Assembly: GCF_905220415.1 (NCBI RefSeq)
Contig: NC_059551.1
Span: 940,001 to 1,004,000 of the forward strand
Length of the DNA stretch: 64,000 nucleotides
Source of the DNA: Colias croceus
Lineage: Eukaryota; Arthropoda; Insecta; Lepidoptera; Pieridae
Direction: 5' to 3'
Below, one piece after another: positions 33,486 to 44,391 of this stretch. A program made the translations under genes and the position numbers. The number at the start of each line of letters is the position of its first letter. The first letter of the stretch is position 1. Below the pieces are notes generated by a model. It was not told the origin of the DNA. It searched no databases and saw nothing but the letters and a program-made list of their open reading frames with translations.

Positions 33486-33544
33486 TAAGTAAGTACAATA
33501 CAGAATTGTTTGACATGAATTGTGTAGATCCTATACGGTATACC

Positions 33545-33640
33545 TAAATCAAAATTCAAATTCAAATTAATTATTGCACAATAAAACAAGAAGGGTAACA
33601 CGCTAATCGCCTCTCCATCCTGACACAAAATTAGATTCGC
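33545..33640 (-). mobile_element. LINE 3' tail fragment
   Basis: AAATTCAAATTCAAATTAAT marks a TTTGAA-type tail in reverse, followed by GTAACACGCTAATCGCC. The family is not identified. Confidence 0.4.
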
Positions 33641-33879
33641 ACAGATTTATTAGTGTTCTTATTAATTCAGACTGAAACGTGATTGATGCAACTCCCGAAA
33701 TAACTATCAAAGTGATCGTACCAAAGTATCTGGCCATATTTCATTAATACATATTATACATTATTATACTGTTTATTGCATCTGTGACGGTTTGAGCAAT
33801 CCGCCTGGTTGCGTCATAGTCAAATTGTTTTATTACATTTTTTAACTATTGTTAGTTAGTGCCTATATCCCCTATCCTA

Positions 33880-34092
33880 TCCTACTAATATTATAAATAC
33901 GAAAGTTTGTGAGGATAGATGTATGTGTTCACGCAAATACTACTGAATCGATTACAATGAAATTTAGCACACATAATATAGAGGGCAACAAGGATTAACA
34001 CATAGTATAGGTTTTATCCCGGAAATCCCACGGGAACGGGAACTATGCGGGTTTTTCTTTGAAAACGCGAGCGAAGCGCGAGCGGAGAGCAA
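33880..34092 (+). mobile_element. Lep1-type Helitron with eroded 3' end
   Basis: It begins TCCTACTAATATTATAAATA and follows the 7953 copy through TTTTATCCCGGAAATCCCAC and AACTATGCGGG. The 3' hairpin is altered to GCGAGCGAAGCGCGAGCGG, and the terminal CTAG is replaced by AATT, so this copy probably could no longer end its own transfer correctly. Confidence 0.8.
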
Positions 34093-35099
34093 TTTAACTG
34101 AACGGAGAACGATTTAACTGAAACGATTAATATTCTACGAAACAGATAATTCCAAATCCATGCGACTTTGCATAACGAATTTAGAGTTGTATTAAATTGA
34201 TCTAGTTTTGAGCAATGATAAATTGAGCTTTTTTAAATATTAAATTAAATGTAAATGCCAACTAATTATAATTGTAAATATACTAACTAGCTTAACATTG
34301 CAATCGACGGTAATATTAAGATAAACATTACAACCTAAACATTTTTAAAACACAGTTTTATCGACAAACATAAATTTTGCATTAACGACCAATTTCTAAT
34401 CACCATCATCTACCATAATTCCATCACAAAGTACAATAAGTAATGTACTCAAATAAGCTCACGACCAACCTTAATAATGTACATTGTTGATTGTGTACAT
34501 CTTTAATCACACAATATACACAGCGCAATACAATCTAATTATATTATTGCATGATTGATGTTCCCAAAATAACAATCAAAGAGATCGTCTAAAACAAACC
34601 GCAGGCTCATAATGTTCCGTATCGTATCCATTACTGACTATCGTTAGCTTAACCTCATCTTTCACTAATGACTACTTATCAAGAAGCTGCGTTAAAACAT
34701 CCTAGAGGTCACGAGCAAGAGCGAATGTATTCACAAATGTGAAACACAAATTTAAAATTCAGAATATCACTTACAAATTTTATCAAATTCAAAATTCAAA
34801 ATTCAAATTAATTTATTTGCCAAAGAACATGGTATATCGCTCGATACTTATTAAAAACAACTTAACAATAATTTTATACTACCTTAATTGTGTTGTCACC
34901 GAACCATAAACACGATTTTACAAAATTATGATAACGCGTTATCTCACCGGGCTTGTTCCTCTAACCGCAATTTATAAGTATAAGGACGACCAAAATCGGT
35001 TGCATTATTTTTTAATCGAGGCGGACCGTTTGATCCACCATTAATTATATTCACACCTTCGCCGTCCGTTTTGGGTTTTAAGTTTTTTACATGACGTTC
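34093..35099. other. No gene seen; LINE tail and palindrome
   Basis: A TTCAAAATTCAAAATTCAAA tail at about 34785-34806, followed by ATTTGCCAAAGAACATGGTA, is similar to 18160-18186 and marks a LINE 3' end on the minus strand. A perfect 14-bp palindrome GATAACGCGTTATC lies at 34930-34943. Confidence 0.45.
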
Positions 35100-35180
35100 T
35101 CGGAAAGATGGCGGCGCGCGGCAAAAAGAGCAAGAGTCGGGGACTCGGGGCGGCGGGATGCCGTGGCCACGTGACATTCG
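35100..35180. promoter_or_regulatory. CpG-rich spot with YY1/Pho-like and CACGTG motifs
   Basis: AAGATGGCGGC (35105-35115) is a full match to the YY1/Pho type of site, and GGCCACGTGAC (35166-35175) holds a palindromic E-box at 35168-35173. Both sit in an isolated GC-rich block. An ATG in the first motif opens a 56-codon frame on the plus strand, and a 112-codon frame runs across on the minus strand. Neither resembles a known protein. A promoter is a reasonable guess but not shown. Confidence 0.3.
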
Positions 35181-36516
35181 GACACGCTCACTCGCTTTTG
35201 CTTTTATTTCACAAACAAAACGCTTTGTTGGACAAACGTTTTGTGATTCTTGCCCAGTTTTATGTGTGCAAGCTATAACCACATCCTCTTCTTATTCTAG
35301 ACGTATGCGGTATGCGCGTAACTAAAAACTTCCACGAAATCATCGAATAAAATTGTCTTCCACGTCGCGTTTAGCGTCTACAAACAATTCATCTGTAATC
35401 TTTATGACATCATCTAAACCGTCCGAATAGTGATTTTATCAATTATCACCGTATTCTGAGTGGACATAACGAGGCGAATGTTCGCAGCGCATAAAATTAA
35501 GCGTTACTTGATGACCCGCGCGATACCACGCGGATAGGTATTTCGGGAAATTCCGAGACATCGCCGCTACAAAGGCTGGATTCTCTGAACGGGTAACTGC
35601 GGCTTGTTTTTTTCGTTGGTCGCGAACAAACATTTCACACTTGAGAATGTTATACATTCAAGCACACGTTCGAAGCTTTCTTGGTAGTCTAGGCTTTTGT
35701 GTTTTTATTTTTAAACCCGTAAAGCGTCGTGTTAAAGCCTTGTGTTTACCCTGGGAAGGAAAATTCCTGTCGCCAAGTTTGCTTTTTAGTATAATGAAAC
35801 TATTTCAATACAGCCTTGAATTAAAAGATAATCTCATGCTATACGGTGTAGATGTATTAAATATCCGGCACGATTTAATTAATTTTGCATTAACGCCGCC
35901 TCCATATGACTGGGCAGATGGAGGTTTTAAATCTCAATATAATCTGACTACTCTGAAATTAATTTTAAGTTTGTCATAAGCCATTTATTGACTCGCATCA
36001 ATTAAAAAAGGGTCGATTAATTGATACAAACATAATCTCACCTCATATATTTTTGAAGACCAAAACTTTTGATAAATGATCAGTCCCGATTTATAAAATA
36101 TAGTGTAACTAATGAGACTATTAAAACTGATCACATTTCGACAAATTGGAGTACATTTTGAATATACTTATCTTAAACTGGAAACATAATGATTTTAATA
36201 AATCATATCATTGTTATGTATTTTAGGATTCAATACCATTAAATAAATATAACATATATTTAGAATAGCGTTATTTGTATGTCCCTATAATATGGAACTT
36301 ATGATACCAAAACTTCTTATCTTATCTTACCTCTAAACATATCTTTCTACCTAATTAATAAGACCGTAACTCACACGGAGCGTGAAACAAAATGGCATAC
36401 CGCCCGCAATGACCGGGCAATGCTAATTATTGTTCAGTGAATCGGATCACTTGATCAAGCGTGCAAGGTCGACGGACTGCACGCTCTGATGCTGGAAAGG
36501 CATAGACTGCATGTCT
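35181..36516. other. No gene supported
   Basis: Frames of 72 codons (minus, 35439-35657) and 112 codons (plus, 35641-35979) have no recognisable motif. The second one uses AT-rich codons like the background. Confidence 0.35.
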
Positions 36517-36699
36517 TCACTACATAGCATAAAGCAAAGTCGCTTCCCGCGTCTGTCTGTATGTATGCTTAAATCTTTAAAACTACCCAACGGTTTCTGA
36601 TGACGCTTTTTTCTTGCTAGATAGAGTGGTTCTTGAAAAAGGTAAGTATATAATTTTTTAGGTTTTAGACAAAGCGGACGAAGCCGCGCACGGAACTAG
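36517..36699 (+). mobile_element. Non-autonomous Helitron, 'AAACAAAGTCGC' family
   Basis: It begins TCACTACATAGCATAAAGC and ends CGCACGGAACTAG. The interior TTAAATCTTTAAAACTACCC and GATAGAGTGGTTC match the copies at 6090 and 27078. The base after CTAG is C and not T, so the flank has mutated or the exact end is off by a base. Confidence 0.8.
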
Positions 36700-36700
36700 C

Positions 36701-36761
36701 TTATTAGTAACAAGCTTTTGTTTACAACTTATTAGTAACAAGCTTTTGTTACTAATAAGTT
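36701..36761. repeat. Perfect palindrome preceded by a half copy
   Basis: A 36-nt inverted repeat (36726-36761) has perfect 16-bp arms AACTTATTAGTAACAA and a 4-nt centre GCTT. Just upstream, TTATTAGTAACAAGCTTTTG at 36701 repeats its left part in direct orientation. Confidence 0.9.
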
Positions 36762-37313
36762 AGCATATTAATATGCGGCTTTACTTGTTATTGTGATCCC
36801 CGTCAAGTTCTTTATACTACCTCTAGGTGAAATGAGAGCCTTCCGTCATTTTGGGAGCATCGGACAACCACTATGTCAGTCGATAATTTCGATGTGACGA
36901 GAATGACAATCACACAAATAAATAATCTATTGTATTTATAATAGTGATGATAATTGATAAGTATGGTTGGGATTGTAACCTAGTTAAATTAGTTTTATTT
37001 GCACTTAATTAGTTGAATATAAAGCTTATTTTTTCTTAGAACGTAATAAAATGTGAATCCTGAAAAAATACATCCGACATTCAAAATGTAGACAGCATTA
37101 GAATAATTAAAAACACTAGAAATAGATGACCCAATAACATATTCTACATATATTTAAAAATATCTAAACCATTTTAAATACACCAACCATCAAGATTATT
37201 TATATTCAGAGACAATAATCGAATCTACATCTTATCTAGATACGATATTATACCATTTATCTATCATGTTATACGCCACACCATGTAATATAACCACAAA
37301 ATCTACACCATCA
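36762..37313. other. No gene seen
   Basis: AT-rich, no structure recognised. Confidence 0.5.
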
Positions 37314-37749
37314 TCTATAGGTACTAATAATATTATAAAGCTGAAGAGTTTGTTTGAACGCACTAATCTCAGGAAATACTGGTCCGATTTGAAAAATTAT
37401 TTCGGTTTTCGATAGCCCATTTATCGAGGAAGGCTATCCATACTAATATTATAAATGCGAAAGTAACTCTGTCTGCCTGTCTGTTACTCAATCACGCCTT
37501 AACTACTGAACCAATTTGCATGAAATTTGGTATAGAGATATTTTGATACCCGAGAAAGGATATAGGCTACTTTTTACCCCGGGACATAGGATAGGTTTTA
37601 TCCCGGAAATCCCACGGGATCGGGAACTATGCGGGTTTTTCATTGACTGCGCGGGTGAAGCCGCGGGTGGAAAGCTAGTAGGCTATATATCATCACGCTA
37701 AGACCAACACGAGTGCAGAACTGCGGGTAAAACCGCAGGGCACAGCTAG
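37314..37749 (+). mobile_element. Helitron, 'GAAGAG' family, interrupted by another Helitron
   Basis: It starts TCTATAGG and ends GGGCACAGCTAG before T. It matches 4951-5118 and 53726-53926, except that a second Helitron splits it at 37437-37678. On removal of the inner element the outer one reads AAGGCTATAGGCTATA, exactly as the uninterrupted copies do. Confidence 0.9.
37437..37678 (+). mobile_element. Lep1-type Helitron nested in a Helitron
   Basis: A 242-bp copy that begins TCCATACTAATATTATAAAT and ends GGTGGAAAGCTAG, with A at 37436 and T at 37679. It is the fullest version of this subfamily here, with the TCTG motif, GAACCAATTTGCATGAAAT, TTTTATCCCGGAAATCCCAC and the GCGGGTGAAGCCGCGGG hairpin. 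The empty site is preserved in two other copies of the host element, which proves insertion between A and T without target duplication. Confidence 0.95.
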
Positions 37750-39255
37750 TCATTACATACAGTCTAATCCTTCCTTCCAAATCATATCCAAAAACACAAA
37801 ATTACAATCACTACATCCACAATCTATCTCAGTGCCAGATGCGATCGCAGTTATCTATTTACGTAAGTGTACTAGTGGAGCGGACGCAATAACCATCCAC
37901 CGGCCGATCTGTGACGCGCTTCCGACATCCCGATTCCCTTCGAGAATGGACATCTGGTTATTCACTTTCCTTGTGGCTTTTGGAATACTGCATTCATTAT
38001 TGCATTAGGTAAAACGTGTTTTAAAGTACAAGTTATGTCACAAACTATTGTAGGTACAATGTGTACGGTTGAATGTATTCCAAAAATCCTTGAAAATGGA
38101 CAAAATTTGGCACTTCACTTACCTAGTGAGTGTCAGGAATACTGTCTTTGCTAAAACGATAGGTAAAACGTGTTTTAAAGTACCAAGTTACGAACTTGTG
38201 CACAATCTGCACGGTTTAAAAGTTAATAATCAACCTCAAAAAAAATCATCTTAACTTTTACAAATGTGTTTATTTCATCATTTCTTTTAACACTACCACC
38301 TTTTCCGAAGGTCTGTGTTCTATTAAGTAATCTGCAAGCAACTCTATAGTTACTCTTTAAAAAATCTTTGAATAGAACCCGCCCATTCAACAACCCGACA
38401 AGTGAAAAGAGAAATATACCTACATAAAAATTAGAAAATGTTATTTTCTACAAAAGAATTAGCTATCCCTATAATAACCCTTTTACTAAGCGGTACAAAC
38501 TAATGGCCATCATTTAGCGGTCGACCACCAGCATCCTGGTTGCGTGCTGTGACGCATTACGTTATATAAATGCGAAATTATTTCACTAATTGCCATAACT
38601 TACGCGTTTCCATGTCTCAATTACAACTAACTACCAAGTGTAATGTATTGAGAACTTAACAACGATTCTTCCCTATAACTAATACTACTGTAAACCTCAC
38701 TTTATCTGAAATTAATTGAAAAATCCACAAAAAGCTTTAGACAGGGTTTAACTTTAAGCGGGGATTCTCTTTAATCTGGTTTTGTCGTATTTAATATAGA
38801 CAACTATTAAAGTTACAGATCCCTAGTTTAAAGTTAGACTGTGTTTAAATTGTTTTGTGGTAAGACCAATAATATGTATGGGATAGGTACTCCCGTCACT
38901 AAACGTCGCAAACTGAAACGACAAAACTAATTCCCTCATATAAAACGAGTAACTCTGAACAATATTATGCGTCCTTTATCCTCTGACGAAACGAAACATC
39001 AACCATTTAATATGAAAACTTACTACAGATTTAATATAAAAATGAAGATATCAATAAACAACAAACCTTTCCGCAGTGGCAGGAGCGTCGGCTTCTTGTT
39101 CGACGCAGACATCATATGTCGTTCGAATCTCATTGGTGGGTTGGCTCCGTTACATATCTGCAATAAAACATGTCTATTTAATATGAGGTTGTGTATTTAT
39201 TAAACTTTGATAATGTAATACAAAAAATAAATCGGATATAAACTAAAAAGTGCAG
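37750..39255. repeat. Gene-free; short duplicated motif
   Basis: GGTAAAACGTGTTTTAAAGTAC occurs twice at about 38008 and 38161 with AAGTTA following, about 153 bp apart, so a diverged local duplication is likely. No coding exon is supported. Confidence 0.45.
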
Positions 39256-39268
39256 GATATTTCACCCG

Positions 39269-39432
39269 CTGATGGGGACACGGACGAATTCTACCTATAC
39301 CCGTGGCCCCGTCGTTGATGCGGCTTGACGCAACACAGTGGGGTTTTGGTCGGTAGGAATCCGACATAACCCACGGCCCTTTCCCCGGAGGCCGTGGGTA
39401 TCTATGCAAGATTTCCCCACTATAAAAAAAAA
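39269..39432 (+). mobile_element. LINE 3' end retroposon with 13-bp target duplication
   Basis: A 164-bp GC-rich segment (GATGGGGACACGG, GTGGGGTTTTGGTCGGTAGG, GGAGGCCGTGGGTATC) ends in TATAAAAAAAAA. It is flanked by exact copies of GATATTTCACCCG (39256-39268 and 39433-39445). This is a 5'-truncated target-primed insertion. The clean flanks suggest it is fairly young. The family was not identified. An 80-codon minus-strand frame across it is incidental. Confidence 0.85.
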
Positions 39433-39445
39433 GATATTTCACCCG

Positions 39446-42400
39446 ATCTTAATCTAGGTGGGCACAAAACTTTATAATCAAACCTTTGTTATTAACAAAA
39501 AGGCATTCGTTTAGACATTTCTATAGTTAATAAACTCGATTTTTGTATTAGGTACCATTCAAAATTAGAATTTCTGAAAGAAATACTGTTAAAAATATAC
39601 ATAACAAAAAATCTTTTCTCAACAACATTTGCTAGTAAAGAATCTCAACAACGCACTATCATACCTACGTAGGTACATACTCCGTATAACTATGTGAGTA
39701 CTATTAAGTATCATATGGAAGAACGTAAACAATTAATAAATAGCATTATACTAACAAAGCTATTAACTAAGAATGTATCTAAACAAAATGTAAACCATAC
39801 ACAACAGGTACTATAAAATTCCTGAACAAAAACATAATATGACCACTGGTACGGTTCACCGATGGGCTATGCGTATGACACACAATAGCAAATACATATT
39901 TGTCATATACGCATTGCACATGGCCATCATTCCTTCACGTATTGTTGTTTCCGCATATCATAATATGCTTATACAAATAATCATAATATACACATAGAAA
40001 TAGTTTGCTAACTGGAGCGACTTAGCTTACATTGTACGGTATACCTGGTAAAAAAGTGAATGAAATAGTTAAAGGTTAACGATCCTATATGCTTATCCAG
40101 ACTACAAAGTACCTCTTTACCAAGTTTCATAAATATAGCATTATTTTTGGGTGAATGAGTAAAAATCATACATCTTTTCATTCTTAAAATATTTCAGTAT
40201 CTACATTTTTTAAGTTAATTATTTAAGATTATGAAATCTATCGTGTGAACTTTATCCGACTAAATCTTCCCAGCTCAACTTATCATCTCCGATATCCGAT
40301 ATCACCATCTAATCTAACTGTGAGATAACAAACAGATTATTAAAAGAAATTAATATCACATTAACCCGCAATAGGGTCAGGAGACAGACCATCAACCGCC
40401 GTACCATATTAGGGACAGATAAACCAAAAGCGTAGCACTTTTTACCTGTACATACATACATGGCTGGTACAATCTATGTTACACGCTACATAGCTATTCC
40501 CACAGCAATGAATTAAATAATAAAAAGCAGTCCCCTCTACTTGGGCACGATTTAATAGCTACGTGTCAATCTCCCAGAGACCTTAAAAGGGATGTGGAGA
40601 AAAAGGGCAAAATGATATGTCAACGAGAGAGCGTGTAGGGTGTACACGTATCATGCTTGGTTGCACCTTTTTATAATTTCTTTGCTATCTATAAAACTAT
40701 TTGGAACCAATATACAAGCGAATTCGGGTGTGATTTAATTTGATAAAGAAATAACAATTTACTTTACCATATTTGAGAACGAAACAACTTAACCTCTTAT
40801 TAAGTTTTTGTTATCCGTCGTTTAAACAAGCAGAGATTATTAATGAAGGAAGATCTAAATAAGATTTAAATATCAAAACATGCATGTATGGTAGGATATT
40901 CCCGACCCTATGTGTTATAACGTAGAAAACGACAGCTTAAATTAATTTTATATTTATGCATCAGATATAAAGGTTACTACAGCCAAACAGTCCAGTAAGG
41001 TCTCGCATCACAGTCACCCTACAGCTAGATAATAGATGCAAACAGACACCGGCTCGTTGGCCTGTGCAAACGGACAAACAGACAAACAGGCGAACACACA
41101 AACAGCGTCTATTTACCCCGGCGCGTACAATATTTGAGCACAATTTGAAGGTACGGCGCCGTCGACGTCTGCCCAATTAGCAAGAATGTCGACGACATTT
41201 CGAGAATATTCTATAAGTAAATAGGGATATTCAAAGTAAATGCTCCAATGTAAATAAATAAACACACCAACGTGACTCTTGTACACGGTGCATGCTTATT
41301 TTCGGGTAAAAGTGTTGGTCTGTGGAGCCTTGTTTGTTCTGAGTAAGTATAGACTATAGTGTAGGTTTCTAAATTTTAGGGTTTTTCCATGTTACATAAA
41401 ATAAACCTTTATTTCACATCTTAAATAAACCCAACAACAACAGACCCAAATGCGACAGGAATACTACATTAGTTACATGGTACAAATTGTAAATCATGAT
41501 GCTTCAAACTTCGGCAAATCATCCAAGGAAGCATCATTCGATGCTTGAACGCAAATACATATTCTATATTACACCATGGAAGGTAAGTAAGCCCCACACG
41601 GCACTACTAATTAATACCCAAGATTGGATATTACTAGACATTACCAACTAACGGATATATTTATAGTCGAGCTGTAGAAAGCGCTGGCCGCACTATATAC
41701 GGTATTGCTCGCTACCGAGTTACAAACGCAAAAGGCTTTCACATACAATATTAGTATACCATAATTATAAACTCAGAAGAAATCGCATACAAATAACCGT
41801 TATACTTATTATCTCAATTAATTGATTTGGTTAGCGTTTTGTAGGCAGTTCGTTACTACAAGAACTATTGTATAACACAAAAGTAATGAACAGTGAATTA
41901 ATTTTTCACCTTACGCCGATGTGAATGTAGCGAAATGGCCAAGCCACATATTTTGACTAAGGTGTAGAGTTTGTGAAGTTAGGCCTTGTAGAGTTACGGC
42001 GTGTAGTGTAGAGCCAACATGAGATCTGATTTTTGAGAGTGCGAGTCATATGGGCTCGTCTTGGCAACATTTTACAGGAAAATGTTTTTGGCGGGATAAT
42101 TATATTACAAATAGTAAAATAATAAAACTGGAACCTATCACTTCACTTAATAGTATGCTCGTTTCATTTATTTATGTCTATTTTATATATTGCACGATAC
42201 GATTAGAAAACATACAATAATAGGCCAAAAAATGCAGTAAAAATGCAGTACATACAAGATTAGTTAGTGCTAAAGTATATAGTAGTTTCTACTGTATTTA
42301 ATTTCCTTATATATCAAGGAGTGTCGCAATTATAACAAATATCCTTTCTGTTCTTATAAAATACTAACAAAACGATCAGACCACCACGTCCATACAAAAA

Positions 42401-43239
42401 CGAGAAGACAATCCGAGCAGTCCATAACGAGCATATAATTAAGCTGGACTTAAAAGCGCCGATTAATAAAAATACCTTCATGTACAACAATGCATCTATT
42501 TATACTATACATAGCGGCTCAGACGCGTCAAAGGCACCACTTGGAGCGGACGTGTCGCGCTGCCGTGCTGAACATAGCGACACGGTTTTGCTCTTACGCC
42601 CGACATTTTTGTTACAATCCCCGTTTTTCACGCACGCTTCTCGCCTTTGCCGGAATTTAAACGATCGATTTTCGAGCCGGCTCGACGGGAAGCAATGTTT
42701 TGTTGTTGGGTTAGGTTAAATCACGTTCGACAGTTTAGTTTTGTAATTCGTAAAGATTTTTTACCGAGTTAGCACATAACGCTGAAATAGTTGACTGATA
42801 ATAATTTTTCAAGTAGTTAAGGAAGTAAATTAGGTTAGAGGTAGTGAGGTGGACTACATCTCTATCGACTTTCATATTGTATCACTAATAGTAAATGAAA
42901 AAAAAATTATCGAATTGGAATACATTAATTAAAGTCAATAACACAAAAATACATTTTCCTTGCTCTACTTACCTAAATAATAATAATTTCACGTCTGCTC
43001 TCGATAATTTCAATACAATAGCTCATATTACTTATTTTCATTGTACCAATTCATTACTGTACCAATGACCGAAATGACATTTGAATGTACAACAAAATTA
43101 GAAATTCTTGAAAATTTTTAAACTGTATTAAATCGAAACTCAAAAATTAATTAAACTAGACTTCGTTTAGAATAGTTTGTTCAATCAAAATACAGGAAAT
43201 TATTTATTTACCATACCTACCTACGCATATGTCGCCGTT
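39446..43239. other. No gene supported
   Basis: About 3.8 kb. A GC-rich patch at 42520-42710 holds a plus-strand frame of 79 codons without recognisable motif and could be a promoter or untranslated exon. Nothing else stands out. Confidence 0.4.
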
Positions 43240-43325
43240 ATCTGGTTGAATCTGTTATTTGATTGAATGACTAGTCATTCAATGAACGCGCTAGTCATTG
43301 AATCAAATAGCAGATTCAACTAGAT
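43240..43325 (+). ncRNA. Long hairpin of pre-miRNA size (candidate)
   Basis: An 86-nt inverted repeat: 30-nt arms 43245-43274 and 43291-43320 (GTTGAATCTG.TATTTGATT.AATGACTAG) differ at two positions, and ATCT/AGAT extend the stem past a mismatch. The loop is 16 nt. Part of the left arm also forms a 22-bp perfect palindrome with the loop (43262-43283, ATTGAATGACTAGTCATTCA plus two), so two folds compete. It could be a miRNA precursor or a minute MITE. The strand is arbitrary. Confidence 0.35.
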
Positions 43326-43367
43326 CAAGTATCTGCAACACATCATGATAATTCGGCCATACCTACC

Positions 43368-43548
43368 TGTTAATTTATATTGAGAATTAAACACCATGTT
43401 ATAACTTCACTTGACTTTATTATTTAAAAGAACAGTTTACAGTTTTTCATATTTTACATTGCTAGCCGGCATCAGCCATCTTGGCCACGCGAAAACCACA
43501 GAGAATACTATACAGTGTTGCCAATATAAATGTACTCTTATTCCAACA
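43368..43548 (-). repeat. 3' LTR of the copia element
   Basis: 181 bp, TG..CA, matching the 5' LTR at 47715-47895 base for base as far as I can read. On the element's strand it holds AATAATAAAGTC, which includes a poly(A) signal AATAAA, and CCAAGATGGCTG, a YY1-like motif. Confidence 0.95.
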
Positions 43549-43557
43549 CGCCTCCTT
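43549..43557 (-). promoter_or_regulatory. Polypurine tract of the copia element
   Basis: On the element's strand AAGGAGGCG directly precedes the 3' LTR. This is where plus-strand DNA synthesis would be primed during reverse transcription. Confidence 0.7.
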
Positions 43558-43671
43558 ACATTTATATTGTAAAACAATAAACAATAAGACACACAAAACA
43601 ATAACAAAAAGACAAAGCTTAAGAACTATACATAGTATTTTTCATTTAGATTACATTTACATTTTTCACCT

Positions 43672-44391
43672 TTACTCCTTTAAATTTAACATTTCTCTAA
43701 ATTTAGTGAACTTAACATTTCCCAAAGCTTTTGTAAATATATCTGCAATATTATTTTCTGATTCTATTTTTACTACTTCAATACTTCCTTGCTTAACATT
43801 TTCATTTACAAAATGATAGTGAACTTCAATGTGCTTAGAATTCTTAGTAAAGTTTCCATATTTGGAAATAATTACAGCTCCTGAATTATCTTCATAGATT
43901 TTAACTGGTTTACAAACTTTAGTAAATACATCATTCATTACACAAATAAGAAAATTTAATTCTGTTACTGCTTCTGATAAAGCTACATATTCAGCAAATG
44001 TTGAAGACTTTGTTACACTACTTTGTTTTTTAGATTTCCAGTAAATAACATTTCCAAACAATCTTATGACAAATCCTGTAGTAGATTTCCTATCCACAAT
44101 ATCTCCTGCCCAATCGGCATCAGCAAAGCAATCTAGAATATCAGCATTACTATTATTACAATATGTTAATTTAAGATCTTTTGTCAAATACAAATACTTT
44201 AAAACTCTCAAAGCATACTTAAAATGTGTTTCATTATAACAATTTTGAAATCTGCTTAAGTAATTTACACTGTAGGATATATCAGGTCGAGTACCTGAAC
44301 TAATATACAAAAGAGCACCAATCAAATTTCTATATTTTACATCCTCATTAATAACAGATTGTTCCAATTTCAAATTTATTTCTATAGGGTT
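43672..44391 (-). pseudogene. pol: copia pol, RNase H part (shifted frame)
   Basis: This frame carries the end of the copia polyprotein. After the post-RT segment (RNLIGALLYISSGTRPDISY) comes RNase H with FADADWAGD, TFAEYVALSEA and YEDNSGAV, which hold the acidic catalytic residues, and it closes with ADIFTKALGNVKF, a typical Ty1/copia ending, before TAA at 43672-43674. It has no proper start: the first usable codon is a TTG, and the frame opens only because one base is missing upstream at 44387-44389. It would remove RNA from the RNA-DNA hybrid during reverse transcription in the cytoplasmic particle. It can be read only as part of a joined polyprotein. Confidence 0.9.

Noticed and set aside
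34944..35282. 112-codon minus-strand frame
   Set aside because: It is open mainly because it crosses a GC-rich block. There is no motif, no family resemblance and no splice support.
35641..35979. 112-codon plus-strand frame
   Set aside because: AT-rich codons like the surroundings and no recognisable domain.
43481..43816. Plus-strand frame of 111 codons across the 3' LTR and RNase H end
   Set aside because: Shadow of the copia element on the minus strand, with no family resemblance.
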